From Anaerobiospirillum succiniciproducens DSM 6400 (GTDB lineage: Bacteria > Pseudomonadota > Gammaproteobacteria > Enterobacterales > Succinivibrionaceae): 64,000 bases of DNA. The position numbers and the translations under genes are program-made. The notes beneath the pieces were generated by a model that was not told where the DNA came from, did no database searches, and was given only the letters and a program-made list of their open reading frames with translations. This document shows, piece by piece, positions 38,501 through 47,538 of this stretch (within the stretch, counting starts at the first letter, position 1; each line of letters starts with the position of its first letter). The DNA lies in contig NZ_AXWV01000013.1 of NCBI RefSeq assembly GCF_000482845.1, forward strand, positions 29,534-93,533, given 5' to 3'.

Positions 38501-41500
38501 TATTGCTGCGACTAACGCTCATGATAAAGAGACTAGCAATGAAGGTCTCAGCCATGCTCCATCTTGCCTAGACCTTAAGCTGCACTTTGTAAAAAGCAGC
38601 TCAACTAGCCACGCTGATGATGGCACTGAGCTTATCGATAACAAAGACAAATTAAGCGCCATCTTAAAACAGCCGCAGTTAAACACCCGCGATCGCTATA
38701 GCGAGCGTATGCTTGCCTACTATCTAAGTGAGCAGCTGCAGCTTATTACTAAGCTATTAGATAAACTTGTTACAAGCGACACTAATAAGAGCGGACGTAG
38801 TGAGGGTGCAGATAGCTGTGTACAGGCACTCTATGTTATTGCCTATACCAAGGATATTAAGCCTATAGCCCTCATTAGCAAGGCTTTAAAGCTCAATCTA
38901 GAGATCATCAGTCTTGAGGATATGCTTAATGGCAGAGTAAATCTGCAAAGCGTCTATGAGAGCTTGTGTTTACAAGCTCAAGTTAGCTCAATTCCTATCA
39001 TTATCGATAATGTCTGCCTAGAAGAGTTTAGTGCTTTAGAGCCACTGTGCGAGGTGCTTGGTGGTGTAAGTACTGATAATGACTCACAAGCTGCCATTAC
39101 TAAGAGTGCAGCGCTCTATCCGCATTTAAGCGCCTTAGGCTTACATATCTTAAAGAGCAAGCAGCGCCTTAAATCTTTAGCTCAGAACGATGAGAAGAGC
39201 TTAGATCCATACTACTCAGGCGAGCAGTCTTTAAGCGCTATGATTGAGGGCGTGATAGCACTCATTAAATCCTCTATCACTAACTTAGTCGGCACACTCG
39301 ATCTTTACTGTATCGATGCCAATCTAACCTTACTCTCAGCGCTTGAAGATCATGCCCGCTTAAGCCATAAGCAGGCATATAAAGACGCCTTTATCGAGCT
39401 GCCATTATTTAGCTCCACACAAGAGCGTAATCATTTACTCTCACTCGTAAAGTCCTTTATCAGCAACGAAGTATCCTTTGATACCAAGCAGGCTTTAGGC
39501 AAATTAGACCTACTCTTACATCAGACTGGCTTTAACGCTCCTAATGGCGCTGCTTACGCTATCAAAGGTGCCGCCCCTGGCGCGGCTGCTGCTAGCGCTG
39601 CAGGTGCTACCGCCTATGCTGGTGCTAATGTTGCTGAATCATCACTAAGTGGTGCTGAGCCATATGGTGGGCCGTACGAAGGGCAGTATGGCGGCCCATA
39701 TGGCGGTGATCCATATCATGATGCGCCATTTGATGATGGCTATAGCGCTGCTCCTCGCTTTGATACAGGTCGCGATGACGACTTTAATGCAGGGGCTCAT
39801 TGGCATGGCGATAGTCACTTTGGTAATGAGCATCACTATGGCATGGATGGCCAGGGTAAAGGCGATTTTGATGCTCAAAGTCAGCGCCGCTCTGATCGTG
39901 TTGCGCTTACTGCCTTTGAGAGTGATAGCCGAAAGAGACATGAGCTTGATGACTTAGTCGATGAAGGTCAAAAGGGGCAGCAAGCTATTAAGCGAGCTAT
40001 GGGCGTTATCTCCAAACTCTTTATTGGTGGACATGAGTGGCGCTCTTATCAAGCTCAGGCCTTGCCGCATATTCTAAGCAAGCGTAACGACTATTTAATT
40101 AGCATTCCAACAGGCGGTGGTAAGTCAGTACTGTTCCAAGGACCAGCACTGTATCGCTCTAACTTTTCTAAGCGACTTTCGATCGTTGTATGCCCGCTTA
40201 AAGCTTTGATTCTTGACCAAGTAATTGAGCTGAGAAACAAAGGCTTTACTAACGCAGATTATTTATCCTCTGACCGTGGCTATCGCGATATTCAGGAGAG
40301 TTATGCCAATATTATCTCTGGCAAAACCAATCTTCTGTATGTAACTCCTGAGCGCTTTAGATCCCGTCACTTCTTTGAGACTATTTGTGCTCGTTTTGAG
40401 CGCGATGGTGGCGGTGAGTATTTGGTCTTTGATGAGGCCCACTGTATCTCACAATGGGGCAAGGAATTTAGACCTGACTATCTTAATGCGGCCAAGATTT
40501 GTCGTGTCTTGCGTCAGTGTTTTGATCTGGCCATTATCATGTGCTCTGCCACTATGACCACACAGGTCTCTACTGAGCTCATGAGCTACCTCAACAATCC
40601 TCTGCGTTTAGGCGAGAGTAGTGACAATTACAATCCTATTCGTGAGCACATCAAAATTCAGATGCGACAAGTATCTGAAGACTTTGAAAGCCGCATTAGC
40701 GCGATCTTAAATTTCATCAATGAAGAGAACATCGACTTTGACCAAAGCCGCATGATCATCTTCTGTCAAACACGCAAGCTCTGTGAGAAGGTCTCACATG
40801 CTTTAGAGTCGGCTGCATACACCTTTATTGCAGAGAAAAGTATTGACCGCACTGTAGCGCACGGTAGGCTTAATCTTGCCCACTTGGGTCCAATTGCCAA
40901 GATCGCTGGCCATGTGGATTTCTTTCACGCAGGCCTTTCTGCTGCAGCGCGTAAGAATCTCTTTGAGCGCTATAAAGACGATGATTCTCAAACACAAGAT
41001 AGCGCCTCACAAGATACTGTCGATGATGTTTTGTCATCAGAGCAGCATAAAAATTTAGATAAGCCTATCTATGTCCTATGCGCCACAAAAGCCTTTGGTA
41101 TGGGCATGGATATTCCTAATATCCACTATGTAGTGCACTTTAGCCCACCAGCTGTCTTTGAAGATTACTTACAAGAAGTCGGTCGTGCTGGCCGTGATAT
41201 GCAAGCCTACTTTAAGGCTTTTCCAAACGGTACCAAGATCCCTGCTTTATGTCTGTACTGCCAGAGTGATTTTGAAAAGGCTAATGAAAAGATCAACAGC
41301 CAGCTTATAAGCTGGAATCAGCTCATTGATGCAGATAAGTCGCTGCGCTCATATATTAAGCACTTTAGATCACTTGAAGAGGCCAAGAAAACTCCGGTAC
41401 TAACGCCTATTGATGTCGTTAGCCGTAGTCGTAATAAGATCTTAGTCCCAAGCTCGAATGAGACTAATACCCATAACCGTATCATCTTAAGCTACCTTGA

Positions 41501-44500
41501 GGAGCTAGGACGCATTTGCACGCAGTTTAATGGCCTGTGTCCGCTGCCAGTTCGTATCGACTACGACAAGCTCAAGAGGCACTTAAGTACGATTAAGATT
41601 GCCCAAAACTATCTTATCTCTGAAGATGCAGCTAAATCCGATCTCTTTAGCTCCACGGATGATGATACTCCGCGTATCACCATCTCAAGCAAGATGAGCT
41701 CAGATCCTATATCTAAACTTGCCGCTGCTGCTTTAGGCCTAACTAGCAATGAAAGCGAGGACAAAAGTGCTAGTGAGCATAGCTATCAGGATAAGACACA
41801 TCAAGATAGTGACGCCTTTATTGTGCGTGATCGCGATATCCTCGATCATGAATCAAGATCACTAAACGAGTTCTTAATTGGTTCAGCCCTGCTCAAGCTC
41901 GTTGATCAAGCTAAAAGCGCCAGACTCGAACGCAAGGCCAAAGCTCAGCAAGATAAAGATGCAGAAAAAGCAGCTGCGCCTTTAGCTGATGAGCAAGCTG
42001 CTGCTCTTGTAGATGCTAAGGATGATGCAGCTAAAGATGCTAATGACTCAGCACTAGAGGCTGCTGCTTCGCTCATTGCAGCTGATGTACAGGCAAATGC
42101 ACCAAGTACAGACGATGAGGATGATAGCGCCGATGAAATTATGAGTGCTAAGAACGCTCATAATTCTGATAGTGAAGATAGCACCGAGCTCTCAGATAGT
42201 TCTGATATCTCTAAGAGCACTGATAGTGCTATTGCAACGGTGCTTGATGAAGATTTTGATGAGGACAAAGATTTAAGCGACCATGTACTGATTGCATCTG
42301 ATGTAGATCAGCTTGTTGATGTAGCTAAGCTTTCACGTGAGAGCAAGCTCTCGAATGCACAGGTTATCAATGCGTTAATTGAGCTGATGCAGCGCAATAC
42401 TCTGGAAATTGCAGCTCCATTTAGCATCGACTTTTTGGAGCATCGTCGCCATGAGGTGGGCTATTTCTTTAATCCAAATGACGTAGCATATAGACAATAT
42501 GAGCAGTATATTGCCACGCATCTACCAACCATCTCAATTGCGATACAAGTGCTACGCTCTGTCTTTTCTGATGGATACTCTACATACCTAAGAGCCCTTA
42601 AGATCGAGGCTGAGCGCTATGAGGAAGATAGCCTTTTCTTTAAACGCCATGGGTATAACCAACGTACCTTCAAGCGCAATGGACGCACATCTGACATTGA
42701 TGGGCATTCATTAGATGGCTTTGAGCAAGTTCAGTATCAAAACTCTGATCAAGAGTCGATTGAACAAGCCAAGAAGGCTTTCAATGTTGTTGATAGTGAG
42801 GAGTACTCACTGTCAGCTGCCTCTTCTAGTAATGCTGATGGTTCTTCTAATCCTCAAGGCATGCAATCACAGGAGCATAAGTCCTATCGCAATATCTTAT
42901 TCACCCGCAAAAAGTGCTTTAACTTAGTACAAGAGTTTATGGATCCTTTATTGCCTGATTGTAAGCTCTATGAGGTCAAGAAAGTTATCAAGAGCACTAA
43001 GAGCGATCCAAATAAAAATGGACTTGTGGATACATCAGAGGAAGTTATCACTAATGTATTTCAGTTCATGCCTTGGTTTGAGAAGGAAAATCACTCGAGC
43101 CATTTGCGGGTAGAGGTTTATGCAGAGAAAGTTGCCACCTCTATCTTTAGGTTGCTTGCCAATACCGCCTCATATTTACCAGGCATTAAAGTAAGCTACG
43201 ATAAGCAACGCTACCATGATGTGGCTTCAGCCGATGCTTTATTGCTTGAAGTAAGCAACAATGCCTATGAGCTCTTTTTGGATGTGATGTATGAAGATCT
43301 CCTCTTGATCATCGAATTTTTACAATCACGCAATTTACAGAGTACTCAAAGCTCTAACAACGTCCATCAAGACCTGCTCCATAACTATCAGCAAAATCCA
43401 GCATTAGCTAATGCCGCACAGAGCACTAGTGATACTAATGAAGAGCAAGCAAGCCTTGCAAATAGCTATACTTGGCATGATAACTGGTGTGCCGTGATCA
43501 ATATGCTCGGCCTCATGCACAGGGACTCGATCAATCTTAGGAATAAATACGAGCTTAAGCACTCACGCAATAATGCATATGATGCTTACAACAAGCTCTC
43601 TGAACAAATCTACGGCTATAACTACTTTAGATTTATTCTCGATGCTTTAGGCACCTTAAACTTCATTAAGAGCTCATCTTTAATGAGCTTTGGTATTGAG
43701 ATCTTTACCTTAGATGGCTGCAAGAGTGATATCGATGCGGCCGATACTGAACAATCGAAGTTTTACAATAAGCGTAGAGAGTTTGAGCTTATCGAACAAT
43801 TTAGACGTCTGCGTATTAGCATCATGCAGCTGTTCTGTGAACAAGTGCCTGAGAGTATGCGCAACTCGTTTATTCAGAGCATCTTCCAGTCTAAAAACTC
43901 CGATGACTTTGTTAACAATATTGCTAAGTTCTCTAACAAGAACAGCCTGCTACTGCAGCAGCTGCAGGCTCATGCTTTAGAACTTGAAGAGAGCAAGCTT
44001 GTTGATAATGAAGAGCAATGGCAGATCTATAACGCTCCGCTTAATCAAAATATCAATGTTATGGCAGGTCCAGGCTCTGGTAAGACTCACATCTTAACCA
44101 TGAGAGCAGCTCGTTTAGTGTATCGCGAGCACGTCGCTCCTGAGTCAATCTTAGTACTTGCCTATAACCGCGCTGTAGTTATCGAGCTTAAAAACCGTTT
44201 AAGCACACTCTTTAGTGAGCTTGGTATGCCGCGTCTTGGTCGTCGCATCAAGGTCTTTACCTTCCATGGTTTAGCCAAACGCTGTTTGCAAGGCAAGCTA
44301 AACGATATCGAAACTTCCTCATGGGAGTTAGCTCTTGCCAGTGCCCTGCAGCTGGAGCCGCAGCAATTTACAAGCCTATTCCCACGTCTTGAGTACCTCA
44401 TGATCGATGAGTTCCAAGACATTACTGCTACTCGTCTGCAGGTGCTTAATCTCATCGTCAGTCAGTATCAGGATTTACGCTTGTTTACCATTGGCGATAT

Positions 44501-46955
44501 TAATCAAAGTATCTACGGTTTCGATCGCATCAATAATCATGGCAGCAATCAGCGTATTAGTGTGCAAGAGTATGCAGCTAAGCTTTGTCCTGAGCCGTAT
44601 TATTACTACTTGCAACAGCGCTTTAAGCCTGTCACCATGACTTTATGCCGCAATTACCGCTCTTATCCAGACATCCTCAAACTCGCCTCCGAGTTTTTAA
44701 AGGATAAGACTTACTTGCCAGTTAGCGATCCTAAGATCGCAAGCTTTGCGCCTAAGCATGAGTACGCCCGTGTTTACGATCTTACCGAGAATCCTAACAA
44801 CTTATGGTACGAGCTCTTTAAGAAAACCTTTGAGTTTGCTCGTAAGAAAAACCGCGAGTCTATCGAGCTCATTAAACAAGGCGAGGCTCTCCTTAAGAGC
44901 ACACTACAAGAGTTTGACCTTAAGCTAAATGCCAATGACCATCAAGCTAAGCCTCTAGCCATTGAGCAAAAGAATCCTACAGTAGCGAGCGCAGATGACC
45001 ATCAAGCTAAGCCTCTAGCCCTTGAGCAAAAGAATCCTACAGTAGCGAGCGCAGATGCCAAAGATACCGATGATGATTCTGCCGATGCTGCTGAAGAGTT
45101 TGTAGCTACAAATTTTGTAACTACAAACCTTGAATTAATCAACTCTTTTGACAAGGGCCTAAGTACGCTTAGCAAATTCATAATCGATGTTGCTGATGAG
45201 AGCATAAATGCGATTAGCGAGCTAATAAGCGATATTGCTGATGAGGGCCCAAAAGCGCTTAGCAAGCTCTTAAGCGATGATGACGACGATGAGCTGCCTG
45301 ACTTTATTGAAGATGACCATTCTCAGGATGATGAAAGTGCTGATGCTAAGGACAAGGTAAGTGCCAAGCAAAAAGCTGAGGCTGATGCTAAGGCCAAGGC
45401 AAAAGCCAAAGCTGAGGCTAAACTAAAAGCCAAGGCTGAGGCCAGAGCAAAACAAGAAGAGCTTGTATTGCGCAGGCAAATTTCTGAGTCTAAAAAGGAT
45501 GTCGATCTTAAGCACATCATGGATGAGGTTAGTGCCGAGATTGAGCTTAATAACCGCAAGCAACAGGCCTACGATCTCATCAAAGAAGGTGAACGTCGCT
45601 CGATTAAGACTATTGCACTGCTCTTTAGAACCAATAACGATGTTTATCGCGGCTTAAGCAAGATCAAGAACAGCATTCCAGACTATGTGCATTTGCATAT
45701 TCAGGGTGGTAGCTCACTTGCGTGGTTTAGAGAACGTGAACTCTATGAGATCGCCAACTATATCTATCAAAATAGAGAGCGTGTCTGCATTAGCGATGAT
45801 CTAATTGTAACTTCTGAGGAGAGCTCACTTGAGCAAAACAAGAGTACAGCTCAAGAGATTAAGGAGCTGTGCATATATTTAATGCAAATGTTCCCGCTGT
45901 GGGATAAGGTGCTGCTCGACATTGCTTATTGCACAGTACTGAGCTTTATTGACTCAATTGATGAGCAAGATGGCAAAGTACACTTTGAAGATCTCTATGA
46001 GTACTATGTAGATATCTTAGGCAGTGATGATGGTGGTCAGATCTTCAAACTCTATGAGCGCTATGGTTCTAAGCGTATTTTAGGACACGATAGTGGTCAA
46101 GATGAGGGCTTGCAAGTCGTAATGACTACTATGCACAAGGTTAAGGGCTTAGAGTTCGACTTAGTAATGGTCGTACCTACCTTTGCTCCGCTGCCTCTGA
46201 GTGAGCATATGAACGTCTCTAATTTGCATGGCTTCAAGCGCTCAAACTATAAAGACGCAGCTAGCGCCGCACAAGCAGCGAAAACTATTCCGCTCTTTGA
46301 TGATGAGCTTGCTGACTTTGAAGAAGAGCGTCGTCTGTACTATGTGGCATACACCCGTGCTCGCAAGTACTTACGCGCCTTTAAGGCCGATCGTGAAAAA
46401 GCTTTAGATGAAAATCGTCGCTATATCTACGAGCGCGAACAAGTCTCACAATTTAGTGAAAAACAGCCGCAATTAGATCACTATTTCATAAGCTTTACAG
46501 CGCAAGCTAATAACTTTGGCATCAACGATTACATCCGCAATTTCGTTAAGCGCAATGACAGTGTGATGCTGCAATTAGTACGCGTTAACAATGGCATCAA
46601 TGGCTATAGCCCACGCTCTTTCCAAGAACAGTTTGTGTGCTATATCCTCCATCAAAAAGATGAACAATCAAGCCCATGCATCATTGGTCGCTTGTCGCAA
46701 AAGAATCCAATCTTCAATGCCATGATTAAATACAATGTGGAGTTAGTTGATGGCTTGTTTATTAGTAATATTGCCACTTGGACATACCAAGACACCTTAA
46801 ACTCAGATGAGCGCCGCGCCAATGAGGCCTTAGCTAACCATCAAAAGGAGCCATTTGCTTACTCTAAGCTCTGGTGCAATGAGGCTAAACGCGCAGGCTT
46901 TGTCTATGTCATCATGCTCGCAGGCTACGGTCATCCATATTCGCCAAAGGCTTAA
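35538..46955 (+). CDS. Giant RecQ-like plus UvrD-like double helicase
   Basis: One 3805-residue chain with two different helicase engines. Residues 1-~1470 match nothing I know; they include an Ala/Asp-rich stretch (~455-530), a Ser/acidic stretch (~775-930) and a Gly/Tyr/His-rich linker (~1340-1470). A RecQ-type SF2 core follows (~1485-1910): Walker A IPTGGGKS near 1523, DEAHCISQWG near 1631 and QEVGRAGRD near 1880. The four-Cys zinc module of RecQ is absent. A possible winged helix lies at ~2255-2300. A UvrD-type SF1 core occupies ~2830-3640: MAGPGSGKTHIL near 2844, IDEFQD near 2955, MHKVKGLEFD near 3530 and YVAYTRA near 3600, with a Lys/Ala-rich insert of about 230 residues. AAGGA precedes the ATG. 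Family members of this fusion type are usually far shorter. Roles in defence or recombination are possible but unproven. Confidence 0.9.
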   Translation: MASESSLILATLAVKDNEVVKQVLISCDPKSQELIAANFDSMVASVISANPQTTCPDQLKNISAERLLFLFTCASKLFFTGCKEQKFTATRFKNYGRFVRSITTFCLAKSELLDEVLDLIANKTISSQDAINFLSCLHHASLNSQSSDFNEENTEATKLHAKLLAKLSPQQHDKLKHIQHDLLVDKELDIEHLSAAQLDSLLSGLSTKEQIEYSLKLNSCDLYLKYVPEHIMQVLKVHNLVHLSINAQDKSLKLPQDDDVLNLVISFNALDNREHSSSYASTATQSSDTPAQRSLWATQLSLLAKDLSSLPKLQSQYLVYGRNLALFDSRINRDICYLDLDELETVLFEQHKTLFSAVTTLSNKLAEHFPREMPNAARLDTARLFVISCLLSSNDLSKLQIELSEGISRKLNEHQLLKSCTDANSSIFSSRIIADLKALLSSISAASQDAYTMRDIAAAKDAAEAAKADADADANDDASTKSVPSVANAKADDDAATADAPDGAVADDGKAADSLADDAAAADVVDAGTCAFDDGGDFASQLMRSFMRTLKVESFAKLLGKIENSLILAPQCLFEALNTYLKVDFAFADESYQLISHEKLRSQPIANACLNDYLMRVSSQGTLRAAFLPDCVKVGVSAPRSLFYCSRSSLSQFIHSKENVAERCYELLSPYVQSFDIDNDKSIICCDIDTLAKQSSVTADLLVKDRIYLLGYERDLLNHSFYLKALNECYSLKSIAIVDPTLALKLNSLESKYTLISGAMSEELLKFTTNESSVNKSEDKSASTDSARSNDLRQKPKAENHQSRATKGAANDESELGSSIASDDGQIAAHESDNSAASMADGGASLDEMASNNIDSFVDHTNSYSDSDEEYISERIERDIEVLDSESVSSTASGEDEQSLLASDFIDEKNTLIIEKLDTTKDREAIAIYRAERNHVLEQLLYVYDELICHIPLPNCQGRGLATSSHDAASASTAKGTATSLKPTATNNIAATNAHDKETSNEGLSHAPSCLDLKLHFVKSSSTSHADDGTELIDNKDKLSAILKQPQLNTRDRYSERMLAYYLSEQLQLITKLLDKLVTSDTNKSGRSEGADSCVQALYVIAYTKDIKPIALISKALKLNLEIISLEDMLNGRVNLQSVYESLCLQAQVSSIPIIIDNVCLEEFSALEPLCEVLGGVSTDNDSQAAITKSAALYPHLSALGLHILKSKQRLKSLAQNDEKSLDPYYSGEQSLSAMIEGVIALIKSSITNLVGTLDLYCIDANLTLLSALEDHARLSHKQAYKDAFIELPLFSSTQERNHLLSLVKSFISNEVSFDTKQALGKLDLLLHQTGFNAPNGAAYAIKGAAPGAAAASAAGATAYAGANVAESSLSGAEPYGGPYEGQYGGPYGGDPYHDAPFDDGYSAAPRFDTGRDDDFNAGAHWHGDSHFGNEHHYGMDGQGKGDFDAQSQRRSDRVALTAFESDSRKRHELDDLVDEGQKGQQAIKRAMGVISKLFIGGHEWRSYQAQALPHILSKRNDYLISIPTGGGKSVLFQGPALYRSNFSKRLSIVVCPLKALILDQVIELRNKGFTNADYLSSDRGYRDIQESYANIISGKTNLLYVTPERFRSRHFFETICARFERDGGGEYLVFDEAHCISQWGKEFRPDYLNAAKICRVLRQCFDLAIIMCSATMTTQVSTELMSYLNNPLRLGESSDNYNPIREHIKIQMRQVSEDFESRISAILNFINEENIDFDQSRMIIFCQTRKLCEKVSHALESAAYTFIAEKSIDRTVAHGRLNLAHLGPIAKIAGHVDFFHAGLSAAARKNLFERYKDDDSQTQDSASQDTVDDVLSSEQHKNLDKPIYVLCATKAFGMGMDIPNIHYVVHFSPPAVFEDYLQEVGRAGRDMQAYFKAFPNGTKIPALCLYCQSDFEKANEKINSQLISWNQLIDADKSLRSYIKHFRSLEEAKKTPVLTPIDVVSRSRNKILVPSSNETNTHNRIILSYLEELGRICTQFNGLCPLPVRIDYDKLKRHLSTIKIAQNYLISEDAAKSDLFSSTDDDTPRITISSKMSSDPISKLAAAALGLTSNESEDKSASEHSYQDKTHQDSDAFIVRDRDILDHESRSLNEFLIGSALLKLVDQAKSARLERKAKAQQDKDAEKAAAPLADEQAAALVDAKDDAAKDANDSALEAAASLIAADVQANAPSTDDEDDSADEIMSAKNAHNSDSEDSTELSDSSDISKSTDSAIATVLDEDFDEDKDLSDHVLIASDVDQLVDVAKLSRESKLSNAQVINALIELMQRNTLEIAAPFSIDFLEHRRHEVGYFFNPNDVAYRQYEQYIATHLPTISIAIQVLRSVFSDGYSTYLRALKIEAERYEEDSLFFKRHGYNQRTFKRNGRTSDIDGHSLDGFEQVQYQNSDQESIEQAKKAFNVVDSEEYSLSAASSSNADGSSNPQGMQSQEHKSYRNILFTRKKCFNLVQEFMDPLLPDCKLYEVKKVIKSTKSDPNKNGLVDTSEEVITNVFQFMPWFEKENHSSHLRVEVYAEKVATSIFRLLANTASYLPGIKVSYDKQRYHDVASADALLLEVSNNAYELFLDVMYEDLLLIIEFLQSRNLQSTQSSNNVHQDLLHNYQQNPALANAAQSTSDTNEEQASLANSYTWHDNWCAVINMLGLMHRDSINLRNKYELKHSRNNAYDAYNKLSEQIYGYNYFRFILDALGTLNFIKSSSLMSFGIEIFTLDGCKSDIDAADTEQSKFYNKRREFELIEQFRRLRISIMQLFCEQVPESMRNSFIQSIFQSKNSDDFVNNIAKFSNKNSLLLQQLQAHALELEESKLVDNEEQWQIYNAPLNQNINVMAGPGSGKTHILTMRAARLVYREHVAPESILVLAYNRAVVIELKNRLSTLFSELGMPRLGRRIKVFTFHGLAKRCLQGKLNDIETSSWELALASALQLEPQQFTSLFPRLEYLMIDEFQDITATRLQVLNLIVSQYQDLRLFTIGDINQSIYGFDRINNHGSNQRISVQEYAAKLCPEPYYYYLQQRFKPVTMTLCRNYRSYPDILKLASEFLKDKTYLPVSDPKIASFAPKHEYARVYDLTENPNNLWYELFKKTFEFARKKNRESIELIKQGEALLKSTLQEFDLKLNANDHQAKPLAIEQKNPTVASADDHQAKPLALEQKNPTVASADAKDTDDDSADAAEEFVATNFVTTNLELINSFDKGLSTLSKFIIDVADESINAISELISDIADEGPKALSKLLSDDDDDELPDFIEDDHSQDDESADAKDKVSAKQKAEADAKAKAKAKAEAKLKAKAEARAKQEELVLRRQISESKKDVDLKHIMDEVSAEIELNNRKQQAYDLIKEGERRSIKTIALLFRTNNDVYRGLSKIKNSIPDYVHLHIQGGSSLAWFRERELYEIANYIYQNRERVCISDDLIVTSEESSLEQNKSTAQEIKELCIYLMQMFPLWDKVLLDIAYCTVLSFIDSIDEQDGKVHFEDLYEYYVDILGSDDGGQIFKLYERYGSKRILGHDSGQDEGLQVVMTTMHKVKGLEFDLVMVVPTFAPLPLSEHMNVSNLHGFKRSNYKDAASAAQAAKTIPLFDDELADFEEERRLYYVAYTRARKYLRAFKADREKALDENRRYIYEREQVSQFSEKQPQLDHYFISFTAQANNFGINDYIRNFVKRNDSVMLQLVRVNNGINGYSPRSFQEQFVCYILHQKDEQSSPCIIGRLSQKNPIFNAMIKYNVELVDGLFISNIATWTYQDTLNSDERRANEALANHQKEPFAYSKLWCNEAKRAGFVYVIMLAGYGHPYSPKA
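44935..45054. repeat. 60-bp tandem duplication inside the UvrD part of the giant helicase
   Basis: Two copies of 60 bp (44935-44994 and 44995-45054) differ by very few bases and encode DDHQAKPLAxEQKNPTVASA twice. The near-identity points to a recent in-frame duplication within the low-complexity insert of the SF1 domain. Confidence 0.9.
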
Positions 46956-47285
46956 CCTTGGACATAGCCTTGAGCTGGAGCTGGAGTTTGGCTCCGGCTA
47001 TGCTCTGGAGATTGAGCTGGAACTTGGGCTCGCTCTGGAACTTGAGCTTGAGCAGTAACTTGGGCTTGGGCTTGGGCTTGGGCAGTAACTTGAGCTTGAG
47101 CTGGAACTTGGGCTTGCGCTGGGATTGCACTGCCACTTTGTTTTGATGCGATGATGAGCCCTTGCCTGCACGAGGTGACCGCTAAAATTGTGGATAGCTG
47201 CTTGTGCAAATTAGGCAAACTTTGTTAAGTTTTGCCGATTATTGTTAAATAATTGCACAATTGATGTGCTTTTGCGTGTTCTTTT
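46956..47285. repeat. Low-complexity GAGCTT/GGGCTT-rich stretch
   Basis: From ~46965 to ~47125 the plus strand is built of short words such as GAGCTGGAACTTGGGCTT, including four GGGCTT in a row near 47067. On the minus strand this reads as Gln-Ala repeats (QAQAQV), like the tail of the UvrD protein at 49742. A minus-strand frame of 88 codons (46952-47218) exists but has a TTG start and no ribosome site, so I do not call it a gene. It may be a decayed coding tail. Confidence 0.6.
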
Positions 47286-47294
47286 TGGCATAAT
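47286..47294 (+). promoter_or_regulatory. Extended -10 promoter element for yhdT-panF
   Basis: TGGCATAAT, identical to the element before galU. Transcription would start near 47301, leaving a leader of about 238 nt before yhdT. Confidence 0.45.
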
Positions 47295-47300
47295 TGCGCA

Positions 47301-47538
47301 GTCTCTAGGCGATGGCGGTAAGGAGTTTATTTACGACGCCACGTGTTTAGGGGCTAGCTTCATGCCCTTGCGGTACAGGGTTTGAGCTTGTTGTGAAGCT
47401 ATAGACGTGTTATTGCCTTGAGCTAAGAGGCGGGCGATAACTAGGGGAGGTGCCGCTAACTAAAGGCTAAGTGAACGAGCGACCACTTACCTTAGACGAT
47501 ATGCTCTATCGTCGATCTAGGCAAAATAAGGGATTCTT
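47301..47538 (+). promoter_or_regulatory. Long structured 5' leader of yhdT-panF
   Basis: Several stems can form: TAGCTTCA/TGAAGCTA (47355-47362 with 47394-47401), TAAGTG/CACTTA (47468-47473 with 47484-47489) and GACGAT/ATCGTC (47495-47500 with 47508-47513). The first encloses a smaller CCCT/AGGG hairpin. A leader this long and structured before a vitamin transporter suggests RNA-level control. I could not match it to a known riboswitch class. Confidence 0.4.

Noticed and set aside
46952..47218. Minus-strand 88-codon frame with Gln-Ala repeats
   Set aside because: TTG start, no ribosome site, overlaps the end of the giant helicase gene, and its composition is explained by the hexamer-like repeat.
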